Under the pieces are notes generated by a model, which had not been told where the DNA came from, did not search any database, and saw only the letters and a list, made by a program, of their open reading frames with translations. A DNA stretch of 64,000 bases. It comes from Acanthosepion esculentum (Eukaryota; Mollusca; Cephalopoda; Sepiida; Sepiidae). This document shows, piece by piece, positions 34,250 to 45,512 of the stretch (its first letter is position 1; the number at the start of each line of letters is the position of its first letter). The stretch lies in assembly GCA_964036315.1 (NCBI GenBank), contig OZ038485.1:75443460-75507459 (forward strand). The letters are read 5' to 3'. Both the position numbers and the translations under genes were made by a program.

Positions 34250-36844
34250 CAGTGGCAGCTCATGTATAGGCACTGTGAAACTGCAGCACCCCCTATTTTT
34301 ACTTGATATTATTGATAATATTCAATATAATGAGTCTTTTTTTTATTTTATTTAATTCTTTCTTTATATAATCCATAAGTTTAATGTCAGTAGCCATCCC
34401 CTCATTCATGAAGAATTACAAAAATCCTTGTATGGAACTATGTGCTTCACAGTTCCAGTAATGTGGTATTTGGCTGTTGCGTGCATGCACACATGTCCAA
34501 AGACAGAAGCTGAATGCAAGTTAGAGAGAACACTGTTGCTCATGAACTGTCAATCCTGTTGCACAAGTGCAAGTTTATTTTTGGCCCAGCTTGTGTTGTT
34601 CTTAAAAACTGTGTACCATATTCTAGAATGTGATAAACTGTAGATGACTATCATGATTCCAGCTATTCTATTTAAGTCATTGTTTTTCTTTTTGTTATTT
34701 TATTGTATAGAAAATTTTAATAACCTAATTCTCCAAGAATCACCAAGAAATAAATTTTGTGACAGTAAGTGAACGTCAACAACTTAATTTTTCACAGTTG
34801 TCTCTCCATGGGAAAGTTTCAGTTAAGAAAAGAGGCCGTTCAGCATCTGATATTTAAATATCTTAACCAAGAATAAGCAACAACAAGAAGAGGTATATTG
34901 GTAGCTTTAATTCTGAATGATACCAACAGAAAAGTTGGTTCTGCAGCTGTAAAGTGAAAAATGCATTGTTTTGTTTCCCATGTTTGCTGTTTGGAAGTGA
35001 TGTAACATGGACAAAAGACGGTTTTAAAAATAAAAATAATATAAAAGAAAAAACTGCAAAACATGAAACATCAAAGAAGCATATTGAAAATGTGGTTTCA
35101 CTGTCACTTTTAGGAAACCTTAAATATTAAGGAGAAATTTAGTGAGGTATACAGACATTCAATCAATAAATACGAAGGTTAAAAAGAACCATGAAATTTT
35201 ATCCCAAATAATAGACTCTATTTTATTTTGTGGAAACTTCGAAAATCCATTATGTGACACGATGAAAAAAGTAAATCCAGGAATATTTAGAGGATTAATA
35301 AATTTTGCATCAAAATTAGATCCAGATTTGAAAAATCACTTAGAAACCAGTACAGTTTTCAAAGGTGTTTCTAAAACCATTCAGGATGGGATACTTGACT
35401 GCCTGCTACAAATATACTACAATGAGATAAGATCAGAAATCAGGGAAGCTTCATTTGTAACTGTCATGGCTGATGACACAACAGATATTTCAGAACACAC
35501 TCAAATGGTCATTGTTCCACTGTATGTGTTGAATGAAAAAATATTTGAGCATTTCTTTTTATTCTTTATTCCAGAAAATCACACTGCAAATAGCATATTA
35601 AAACATATCCTAGAACAATTAGATATAATCCTTCAAAGAAACAGACAGAAACAGATAGCTCAGACATTTGATGGTGCAAATGTCATGAAAGGCAAAAAAG
35701 GAGGAGTCCAAGCAAAAATAAAAGCAGTTTATAAGTAGTGCACATTTCATTCACTGTTATGCACATCAACTTAATTTAATAATAAGAAATGCAACAAACA
35801 TTACATGAAACACAATAATATTTTTCTCTAACATTTTGGCTATTCCAACATTCTTCTCAAGGTCACCACAACATGTATCCATTCTCAAGAAGCATATGGA
35901 TGTCAACATTCCATGTCCATCCTCTACGAGCTGGAAAATACGGAATGTGAATAGACTTCATGAAAATTTGCAACCTTTAAAAAGCTGCCTTACTGAAATT
36001 CAGTCAACATCAAATGCAGATCAAACCATTGCAGAAGCAACAGGAATTTTACAATACCTGAATGATGATAATTTCATGTCTTGGTTAGAGCTTTTTCTAT
36101 TAGATTATGCCTCATGTTGAAGTAATTTACAACCAAATACAATCTCAAGAAATTAGTGTTTAAAGTCAATGAATATATAACAGATTTCAAAACAGCTATT
36201 TTAGAAATAAACTCAAAGTAATGTGAGAATCTTTCAAAGACACTCATGGCATAAGCAAAGGAAGTGTGTCACTGCAAATGTGTTGATATAATGGAGAGAT
36301 ACTACATACTTGTTCAATAAGAAAAGCTTCACAATTTTTAAGAATGAATTGCTGACAAAAGAGATAGTACTGACCACTGAAGCATATCCCATGATTGACA
36401 AAGAAAAGCTTGGAACTGAATTCAAAATATTCTATTGTAGATCTGATATGCCTGAATATTACAAATTAATTGAGCTGCTGAAATTACCTTGGAAAATAAT
36501 CTAGATGGTGTTCTTAGTAAAATTACAAAACTAACAAAAATTATCTTGACAATTTCCACGACCATTCAAAGTCAGAACAATTCTTTTCAACACTGAAAAT
36601 AATGAAAACTTTTGTAAAGTGCACTATGAATCCTGAAAGACTAAATTTCCTCAAGAGTCATCCAAGGAAGTAAAACCAGAAGATTTAATTTTTGAATGAA
36701 TATATCAAGCTTGTAACAATTTATAAATAAATAAAACATGATTTTTTCATTTAGGATTTTATCAAGTTTATGTATAAATTTTATTTTTACGTCTTTGTTT
36801 TATACAATAGTAAAACAATGGTTTTTAGCTGTGAGACACCATTG
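34250..36844 (+). mobile_element. hAT transposon with 8-bp target duplication
   Basis: 2595-bp element. The 5' end is CAGTGGCAGCTCATG and the 3' end TGTGAGACACCATTG, imperfect inverted repeats. It is flanked by a perfect 8-bp duplication, TAGGATAT at 34242-34249 and 36845-36852, the length diagnostic of hAT elements. The interior encodes a broken ZMYM1/DUF4371-type transposase: TTF-type zinc finger, core, and C-terminal dimerisation region. The 5' leader of about 600 bp is shared with the minus-strand copy at 16.8-18.6 kb. The coding region is disrupted, so it would need transposase supplied from elsewhere. Confidence 0.9.
34890..36673 (+). pseudogene. Broken hAT transposase (TTF finger, DUF4371, dimerisation)
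   Basis: Pieces in order: a TTF-type zinc-finger segment at about 34890-35128 (SWFCSCKVKNALFCFPCLLF, then KHETSKKH) with an in-frame stop before it and two after it; a 198-codon open piece at 35142-35738 with the DUF4371 signature VMADDTTDISEHTQM and a later QTFDGANVMKGKKGGVQAKI; a change of frame near 35730-35742; a stop at 35806; an open piece to 36120 with FFSRSPQHVSILKK; and a C-terminal dimerisation stretch (EQFFSTLKIMKTF, then NPERLNFL) ending at a stop at 36671-36673. The family normally encodes a nuclear transposase that binds element ends and dimerises through its C-terminus. This copy has several stops and frame changes. Confidence 0.85.
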
Positions 36845-36852
36845 TAGGATAT

Positions 36853-39740
36853 GCTATTAAGCTGTTAGTAAATGATATAAATATTTGAAATTACAATTAA
36901 TATACAGTAAATTACAATACAAGCAACATAGAGTTTGTTTTCTCTGACTACAATTACCTTAGCATATAATGAAAATCATCATTACTGCTTGACTTAATTC
37001 TATTTATATTCTTATTATCTATTATATGTATGGTAATTTTAGTGATTGTACCTTTTTCAAAGATGTTTTTCTGAAATGCTACAAACAGAATTTGAAACAC
37101 TCATTTTCTAATATATAAGACAGAATTGGAATCTTAAAAAGTTGACCCAAATGTTGTTTTAAAACTCCATTTCATAAACGTTACATCCAGTGGTTCAAAC
37201 TGTTAGCAGTAACAGAGAACATTGTAGATAATTCCGTTTATTCTTATCAATTATAGTTTATCAATAGCTGTGGTGGATTTTAGTACTATTTTAATGATAA
37301 AGACAATAAGAATAAACATAAAAATATATATATATATATAATGGTATCATAAATTTTACATATTTTAAAATTGATCCCTATGGTAATTAAGATAATTATC
37401 TAGATGCTTACTCCTTAACACAAATTTCAGACAACTGGCTATAACTTTACTCATTTAGCAACTGGATTTTTTCCCTGCCTCTTTCTGATTTACTTTACTT
37501 CTTGCTTACTAGTTCACACACAGTATTTTAATGATCAGTTTATATAGTTACAAAATTACTTTTTGAAAAAATATGAAAGATAAATTGCAATTCTTAAATG
37601 TGGTTTTCTAAGTATAACAAGCAGCACATGGAACTTTTTTCATTGGTCATGAAAATCAACATTTTACATTTTTCCTTAGCCTTTTTTTTCTTTCTTTTGC
37701 TCTCTTATTTTTTTTTTAAATTTCATTCTTCCTATCATTTTTCTAGGTGTTATCTTTCCCCTTTTTTACTACTTCACTTTTGGTTCTTTATTTATTAATA
37801 TTTTCTTTTAATTTTTTTTCTTTCTCACACCTGTTATGTACTTTCTTTTTTTTTAATCATTTCACCCCAAGCAAGGCAATAAAGTCACTAAGATGCAAGG
37901 GGTTACTATGTGAAAGAATATGAGAAAAAGTAAACATTATTTAGGAGAGATTTTATCATCTCTATATATACATTAAATAATGTTAATGTATCCCCTTTAT
38001 TTAGTTGCTTGCAATTCTTTTCTATATATTTTTTTCTTTAATTCTATTGTTTTTATTTATTCTTTTCTTTTTAAAAAATATTTTTCCTGAATAGTTCACT
38101 TTTATTTTTATTTTTCCCTCGACATTCCATAAACTCTTTTCTTTCCTTTCTATATTTCTCCATCACTCTTCCTTCCATTGTTTTCCTTTTTTCCTTTTTA
38201 TGCACCTTTATTTCTTCTTCACTTTACTTTTTCTTTCAATAATTTCACCTGCTGCTTTTATTTTCTTTTTAAATTATTATTATTATTCCTTTAATCATTC
38301 ATAAGAAGCTGCTTTAATGATGTGGTTAATGTTTCAGTCTGAGTAGTTGTTGATCAGTTTTATTTTAATCATGTGTGAAAATTTATCTTATTTTAAGAAA
38401 GATTTTCTTAAACATTTACTTTTTTATAAGTAAATTTTTTACTTCCTTTCTTACCTCATATAGTTTATAAATTTGAAATATTAGACATAGGCTATAACTC
38501 ACTTTGTTATTTAAAAAAATATGGAAGGAGTGGGATTTGATATTAAAATCAATTTTTAAGTATGTGTTTTTATGTTTTGAGATAGGTGGAAATAATTAGA
38601 AGTCATATTAAAAAGGACACAGTTTCATAGAATCTATTTGTTTGAATTGTTAATAAAAAGAATAAGGCTCTTTAATATATTCATTGTCTCATAATGACTA
38701 ATGTTTTTGAAGAGTTCATCAGGAGAGACTAATTTATTTAAATCTACTTGATACTTAGAAAAGCTACTTTCCCCTATTGATTGTTTTTCCTATAGCATTT
38801 TCCCTAACCGTTAATAGAAAATTTCAATTTGTTTCTGTCTATCGTCCTCTTCACATGCCTGGGGCAATTGTTAACAATGAATGAGTTGTTTAAATAGTCT
38901 TTACTTTAGATAGATTTCAAGTGGGAGAAGTTTATATATACTCATTTAAAAGAAAAAACTCAGAATACTGTATCAGTATATGGTAAAAAAATCATTTTTT
39001 AAAATTTTTTTAGCATAAAAGATATTTATTTGTAATACTTATCCCTTGGAGAGTTTTGTCTATAATAAAGGTAAATGCCTGAATGCAACTACCTTTATTG
39101 CTAGTTCCTACCTTTTGAGTGTTGTATGGTATTTTTATTGGTGTTTATTGCTGAACAGGTAGAAATCCCACATAGTGAACTGACCAGGTGTTAAATTAAA
39201 ACTGTTGTTGAAGTAGTGACATAATTTAATTGGAAGTCTCAAGTAGTTTTGTAATTTTTTACACCTAAGAAAGAAAAAGTTTATCTCAGCTAAAGCTTCT
39301 CTTTTTATTATTTACTTAGCTTATTGATGATCATTTGTAAGGTGCTTAAATAAAAGGTTTGTTAAATCAGCTGTGCCTCAGAAAACTGACCCATCCTTAA
39401 ATTCCAACCGATTTACTGGATTTAATATCCTGTGTTATAGAAAGAATACATTTTTGGATGTGATTTTTTTCTATTAGTTGTTTCTATAAAAAAATGATTT
39501 AAAGAAAACATGACTGAGCATGAAAACAAATTTATCTGTTATTTGTTTAGTATAAAAAAATGAAGAAATGCCAATATAACTATGTTGACATTTTAGAATC
39601 TGATTCAGGAAAGCAGGAACAAAAATAAAGAAAATTGATAGAATCAGGAAAATATTAGAAACAAGGCTAAACAGTATAAACCTAACAAAATGTAAAAACA
39701 TAATGAATCTAACTAGCAAGTTATTCTGGGCCATTACTAA
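36853..39740. other. AT-rich and T-rich non-coding block
   Basis: No gene supported. (TA)n at about 37323-37341 and long T-rich stretches at 37670-37850 and 38020-38290. Open frames rich in Phe and Leu across these stretches are compositional artefacts. Confidence 0.65.
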
Positions 39741-39744
39741 TGGC

Positions 39745-40040
39745 TATGGTAATATTAGCGGTTTCCCTACAAGAAAACGTTTGGCATTCATTGACCAAGC
39801 AACCAATATTCTCAGTTGAAATTTATAAAATCTTTTTAGGAAAACAGGTTTTTCATGTTCAGTAGCCATTATCACTCTTTCCAGTATTGATGGGGGTTTC
39901 CTTCCTAACCTTTTATTTGAAATGGTGTGGAATGTCAACATCTTGTTTATATCATTATTTTCTCTTCAAGTTACATGTGATATCCATTTTAGTTGTTGCT
40001 GCTGATAGTAGTCCTCAAATAATGTGGTTTCTTTTATTTG
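39745..40040 (-). pseudogene. LINE-like C-terminal relic, unfilled paralogue of 24 kb
   Basis: The minus strand gives FHTISNKRLGRKPPSILERV followed by an aromatic-rich tail, parallel to the peptide at 24.5 kb. The site homologous to the Tigger-like insertion at 23932 is uninterrupted here (about 39825-39835). I place it with RTE-type LINE C-termini only tentatively. The frame is short and the start missing. Confidence 0.45.
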
Positions 40041-42037
40041 GTACAGTTCTTTCTTTGTGATTTTGTAGCAACAGTCCACAATATTCAAAGAAGGATGGTC
40101 TTTGCCAAGAACCTCAGGCTTTACTCACTCAAAGCCTTTTTCACTATTGATCTTAGTAAGTGGTTGTATACAGATGACAGTTTAGATATTTATAAATGGG
40201 AATGGCACCATACATTACATCCATATGAAAGTCCTTTGAATCAGTGGAGTTGAAATTTAATGACAATGCACAAAAGTTAACATGATATGTTCAAATTCAG
40301 TGTAAATAGAAAGTAAGGGGGGAATGGAGTCATCAACATAAAAGATTGTTTACTTGGCTAGAGAGACAATAATGTTGACAGCTATAAAGGACAAAAGAAC
40401 TCACAATACCAATTAAAAACAATTGCAGTGGAATTAATTATGTCAGGATAAAAATCAATAAGACAAAGTAAGAAATTTTCAGAGAGACAAGATGTTAAAT
40501 CATAAGTGAATGAAAGAAATTGATACAAAATAAAAATGACAAAACTGGACAAGGATACAGTGGGAACTATGCAAATGACTTTGGATTCAGCCATACAAAA
40601 AGTGGTAGTTTGTGCTCATAGCATTTTTCATTGAAAATTGTAAAAGTTGAATAATTATTCAGCTCAGCAGATCAGAATTAATTAATATAAATAAAATATT
40701 TCAAATAGTTGTCTTAATAAAACACCGGGTAAGCTGAAAGAGGACAAGAAGATAAAAAATAGCAGGATAATCACAAACACGATGATTACAAAAGAACTGG
40801 AAATATTAGCGATCTGAGAAAGATTTGATTCTAATCATGGCACAAATTAACTATTATTTTATTACTAGATTTACTCCAGTTCACTCTACAAGTGCAAACG
40901 GTGCCAAGTAATCCAGTACAACTTGCTGTATGGTCAAAAAATTGGCGATTAATCCAGCTCCCCCATCAGGCTTTTCTGGTGAGGAAGGTGGCTAGATACC
41001 CAGCAGGATTAAAAACAAAACCTGTCAAGAGTGTGGATAAACCATCTGGGATATACTGGGATCCATATCTATATATGTAGCAAATGTGGTGATGACACAG
41101 TATGAATGGGCAGAGGGTTTCTTATACTGAAGCCCCAGTCTGGGCAGAGGGTTATTCCAATGGAATCAGCAGCCATAAGTCTGTAACCAAGTCAAGCTGA
41201 AGGAGATTATCTGTAGTTTGACCTGGTGAGGAATGGATACTGCCAAACCTGCTTACCCAAGAAACACTACACATGAATATCTCTCTGGCTTTCAACCCAG
41301 GAGGGAACTGATCAAGTATCCATTTTGTGCAGCAATCCTATGATCTCTTCCTGTCATAGGTTTGATGACAATAATGATTACTCCATTTTATTATTGCTTT
41401 TTGCACTTCTTCCATGGCCAAGGTGCTTAATGTGACACCCATGAAAGGCTCTCAACATATGAATAGCAAGTTCAAGGTTTGTTGGCAGCTGTTTCTTTAT
41501 ATCTGATTTTGTACTTTTCAATTTTTAAGTAACATAGTAAAAACTTGTTGAATGCTGAAAATGGTCATAGTAAGCCCCAGGACAATATGTTATAAAACAA
41601 ATGATAAACAGAAGCAATCAAAACAGACATTGTATTGAAAAAAAAAAGAATTTCACCTGATGAGAGCTGGAGAATAGACCAGCTAAAATGCTGTGAAAAT
41701 GTAATGTAATCATCATACAGACTAAAAAAGACATAAAACTAAGTCTCTTGTGTAACATCATTGTTTATTCAACTCTGGACTATGTCAGCTATTGTCAGTG
41801 AGTGGATGTATGGCTTTTGGTGTTTACTCCAAACATAGATTTATATTCTTGTGAGGATATAAGAGACACTTTTCATTTTTCCTTCTTGGATGGGTGATTA
41901 AATATCTACTTCTCACCTGCTTTGTCATTTGGTTTGTTCCACATGTGCACATTCTAGGTGTAGCTGGACAAACAACATGTTTACATGTTGGTGAAAGCCA
42001 CTGTCATTCTGTGAGGTATGGATCTGCACCTGGTAGT
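40041..42037. other. Non-coding block with an unclassified GC-richer repeat
   Basis: No host gene supported. Around 40880-41350 the base composition is less AT-rich (blocks such as CCAGCTCCCCCATCAGGC and CAGTCTGGGCAGAGGG). This looks like a decayed interspersed repeat I cannot classify. The 62-codon open frame there has no domain character. Confidence 0.45.
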
Positions 42038-42182
42038 TAAGAGGTTACCTTTCAGGTAATTGCACTGTTTCACATGGTTTGTTTGTTTGTGTGGCAATGC
42101 ACCAGACCAATGCACACTGTCACATCAGACCAACAAGCAAACCATGTACAACAGTGCATTTACGTGAAAGGTAACTTCTTAA
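42038..42182. repeat. Foldback element with about 50-bp arms
   Basis: The left arm 42038-42090 (TTAAGAGGTTACCTTTCAGG, later GCACTG and ACATGGTTTG) is the imperfect reverse complement of 42131-42182 (CAAACCATGT, later CAGTGC and GTGAAAGGTAACTTCTTAA). The centre is about 40 bp. No coding sequence. It may be a small foldback or MITE-type element; no target duplication was identified. Confidence 0.75.
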
Positions 42183-42429
42183 CAGTCTATTCTGGTATTA
42201 TGAGGTGCACCCAGTACATATTATTCATTACAGATCAATCACTCCCAGAACAAAGGTTCCTTATCTATATAATACTAAAAGTCTGTGATTACTTGTGTAG
42301 TGCATCCCTCTGACACATAATGATTTACAAGCTGTTTATATAGTAAATATTTTTATTTTAACTTTCTTCAAACAGACAATTTTTTTTTCAAAAAGACAGA
42401 CACAAAGAGATCCTACTTTGCTGTTTTTG

Positions 42430-42640
42430 TCCAGTTGTTTTTATTTCAGCTTTTTTATCTGTCTATATTTCTGAGATGAGGTATTATGTACACTGTTTAC
42501 ATTATTTGAACTATTGTCCTCATTTTTGTTGCCATATTTATCACAACATTTCGGCTGTTGTACACTCTGGCCTTCTTCAGGTGGTTGGAATGTCAAACTA
42601 AACCCTTTATTTCGCTCGCTGGGGTAGACTGTTCCATGTG
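42430..42640 (-). repeat. Penelope-type terminal segment with hammerhead-like core
   Basis: The minus strand contains CTGAAGA (42574-42580), then GGC, a variable loop, and GCCGAAATG (up to 42549). This has the layout of a hammerhead core with a 3-bp GGC/GCC stem II. The U of CUGAUGA is replaced and one extra A precedes the stem, so it is probably inactive. It lies downstream of the Penelope reading frame on the same strand, where such terminal sequences are expected. Confidence 0.5.
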
Positions 42641-42672
42641 CCATGTCTAATGAATGTTAATTATCAGTTATC

Positions 42673-42757
42673 TGATATAACCAGGTATTGAACTCACAAC
42701 TCTTTGGGTTCTGTCACTGGATCTAACCAACACCTTTATCTACTGTGCCATGTGTCC
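42673..42757 (-). repeat. tRNA-like segment between Penelope pieces
   Basis: On the minus strand, TGGCACAGTAG (42740-42750) is A-box-like and GAGTTCAATACC (42684-42695) is B-box-like, at tRNA-like spacing. It could be a SINE head or a tRNA-derived part of a composite element. A functional tRNA is unlikely because no convincing acceptor and anticodon arms pair. Confidence 0.5.
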
Positions 42758-42878
42758 TTGAGGACATCTGTGTATGAATTTCTGAGACTTATAAATTGAA
42801 TGTCTTCAGCAACCAATTTGTTTTCAGTACTCATCTTGCAGTTTCTGCTGCTATCACTCATATTTTTTACCAGAGCTC

Positions 42879-43853
42879 ATTTTCATTGTTATTATTGCTT
42901 TTCTCTGGCACTCCTTATTACTGGTTCCCATATTGTATTTATTTCTATGCTTGGTCAGCTCAGGAGATTTTTGTGGCCTAGCATATGTGTTGATTCCCTA
43001 AGTTTACGAATTTTCCAATGATGTTCTTTGTCTATGATTTCAACCTGATCCCACAGAGGGCAGTGATCTCCCCTTTCTTTCCATATGTGGTCAGCCATGT
43101 CTGATTTTTCCACTTCCCCTCATGTTACAGCTTTTTGGTGTTCTTGAAGCCTTACTTTAAGGGGTCGACCTATCTCACCTTTATATTTCTTTCTGCAGCT
43201 GCATGGGATGGCGTCCACACAGTCTTTAGTCATGTTTTCCTCTATTTCTTACTCTGGAGAGGTGTCTGTGAAGTGTTGTCCAGCTTTTGAAGGTTGTCCT
43301 GATGTCATATGGACCGCAGATCCTTTGTATTTTCTCTGATAACCCCTTCACATAAGGCAGGCAGACTGTTTTCTGAGTGTTGTTGTCCTCCTCTTGTACC
43401 TTTCTATCCCAGTTTATTGGGGCTGCTGCCATGTAACCATGGTAGTAGTTATGTTGCAGGGTACTGCTTATACTGACCAATTCTTTATCTAATGTCTCTG
43501 GGTTGCCACTTATGACTTTTGCTCAGTGTTGTAAGCTGTGGACAATCTCTTTCTTTATGCTGTATGGATGGTGGGAGTTGAAATTGAGGTACTGTCTGGT
43601 GAATGTCGGCTTGCTGTATACAGATATCTTGAACCCATGCTCTATTCAAGATATTAGGACATCCAGGAATGGGAGTGTGTTGTTACTATCTTTCTCCATC
43701 ATGAAATGTATCGAAGGTCTAATTGAGTTCATATATAGAACCTGGACATCTTTCTCGTGTGGTCAGAGTATGAAGGTGTCATCTACGTATCTTAACCATA
43801 GAGTTGGCCTTAGAGATATAGATTCAGCTTTCTTTAAACAAACAATATTTTAA
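42879..43853 (-). pseudogene. 5'-truncated Penelope-like element (RT and GIY-YIG)
   Basis: Minus-strand retroelement relic. From the 5' end at about 43850 there is an RT palm segment with PTLWLRYVDDTFI (YVDD at 43778-43789), then the conserved FKISVYSKPTFTRQYLNFNS and HHPYSIKKEIVHSL. Next comes an 84-codon open piece at 43226-43480 with CLPYVKGLSEKIQRICG, then the GIY-YIG nuclease region (IPCSCRKKYKGEIGRPLKV, RLQEHQKAV; about 43110-43230) and the C-terminal WKIRKLRESTHML. In this family the RT and the GIY-YIG endonuclease are fused in one protein that copies RNA into nicked target DNA. Here the N-terminal half is absent and several stops occur, so it is a dead fragment. Confidence 0.85.
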
Positions 43854-43858
43854 ATATG

Positions 43859-43958
43859 TTTAAAATATTTTTTGGCATATTTAAAAAATATTTTCAAGTG
43901 AATATGATTTTAAAATATTTTTTGGCATATTAAAAAATATTTTTTCAGTTAATCTGAT
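43859..43958. repeat. Two-copy tandem repeat, 50-bp period
   Basis: TAAAATATTTTTTGGCATAT occurs at 43861 and again at 43911, and the following bases are also similar. The pair abuts the truncated end of the Penelope fragment. Confidence 0.85.
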
Positions 43959-44812
43959 TTAAAGTTTATCCCTGAAATTCTTTTCCTATTAAATGCTGTA
44001 AACAATCAGTAAAACATTAAGCATTAACTTGTAAACCAGACCAACGACAACACAAACAAATTGAAATATTTAACTGAATCATAATAAAATTAACTTTCAT
44101 TTCAATGGAATGTAGAAATCAACTTCAATGTTTTATAACCTGAACCATCAATGACTCAATGGGTCATGGGTAGTCTAGTTATTCATAAAAGTGATACCCA
44201 TTGATAATTGTCCATAACAATAACAATAATGTCTATTGTTACAATTAATATAAGACCCAGACAAAATATACCTTAAATTAATACGAATGAATGTTTGAAA
44301 ACAAAACAAATCACTACTGCCACCAGTAGATCTGTACAGGTATATTTCATTTTATAGAAGTGATAAAATAATACTCAACTCTTAGGAAAAGTGGGCTAGG
44401 AAATTATCAGGAACCCTTTGCAGAATATCACATACTTTGGTACAATAATGATTAACCATATTAAATATATTATTATACCCAATTCTTATTCACAATTCAT
44501 GTTGAAATCTAAATAATTAAAAACCTTTTTCTGATATTTTACAAAAAAATAATGAATATAAAGTTTACTTTTCAAGCTACCCAAAAAGTTTGAATCTTTC
44601 ATGATATTTAATATCTGAGATGTCCTGTAAGAAAGAATAACATTTGAATGATAAGTTTATAGATCTGTACAGATGTATTTCATTTTATAGATGTTGTGGT
44701 AAGTTTCAAAGTCTGAAAAAAGTTACACTCTCACAAGAAACCAAGTAGATTCTTTTTCTTTCTATAAAGATGACTATTACTATGACTATATAAATATGAC
44801 TATTACTATATA

Positions 44813-44907
44813 ATTTTCATAGTTATTATTGCTTTTCTCTGGCACTCCTTATTACTGGTTCCCATATTGTATTCATTTCTATGCTTGGTCAGCTCAGGAG
44901 ATTTTTG
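44813..44907 (-). repeat. Near-identical second copy of a Penelope segment
   Basis: 95 bp that match 42879-42973 with two differences (85 of 86 identical from 44822). They lie 1.9 kb apart in the same orientation. The corresponding Penelope part is the extreme C-terminus of the coding region, just downstream of the GIY-YIG domain. Flanking sequence is unrelated apart from AT-rich DNA. Confidence 0.9.
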
Positions 44908-45225
44908 AACTAACGAACAGCTTAGTTTTCTAATTTAACAAACCATTACTGTTCTGTTAAAAACTCACTATAAAATTATAGTGATGATGATGCACTTTCA
45001 GTTGATGATTCTACTTCTCATCTGCATTTAATCATTGCTCTCATCTTTTCCATTTATTATGTAAAATCTTTTTGTTTCATCACAACAGATGGTAGAATGA
45101 AAAGAAAACATGTTAGTTTCATATCACTGAATGTAATTCATGCAAGTTTCTATATGTCTGACATTTTTGTTTTTTGTTTAACTTAAATTGAGCCCATTTA
45201 TCAGGCATTTCTGTGTTGCTAATTG

Positions 45226-45512
45226 TTCTGATGTTCAGGCAGTGTAATGGTTACCAGGCTAGAAAATGGAATTGGGGAATTGCATTCAAGATTTTGTCTA
45301 TTTTGTTGCACTAGCCTTAACACTAATAGGAAAGGCATGAACCTAACTATTCTGACTCGAGCTATGGCTTAAATAGGGTATACTAGGCTCTGCAGACTTG
45401 GGTTAAAGCCAGTTGAGGAGACAGTCAACTCTGAATTCAAAATCATGAAGACGTCAACTGAAAACCATTCTACCAACAATTCATGGACTCTGTGGAGAGT
45501 CACTGTATTTAA
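45226..45512 (+). repeat. SINE copy with recognisable head
   Basis: A head with an A-box-like TGTAATGGTTACCAGG and a B-box-like GCATTCAAGATTTT is followed by the body blocks GGAAAGGCATGAACC, CTATGGCTTAAATAGGGTA, AACTCTGAATTCAAAA and CTGTGGAGAGTCACTG. The family resemblance is clear although divergent. Confidence 0.65.

Noticed and set aside
40892..41080. 62-codon open frame in GC-richer DNA
   Set aside because: It lies in a probable repeat with no recognisable domain.
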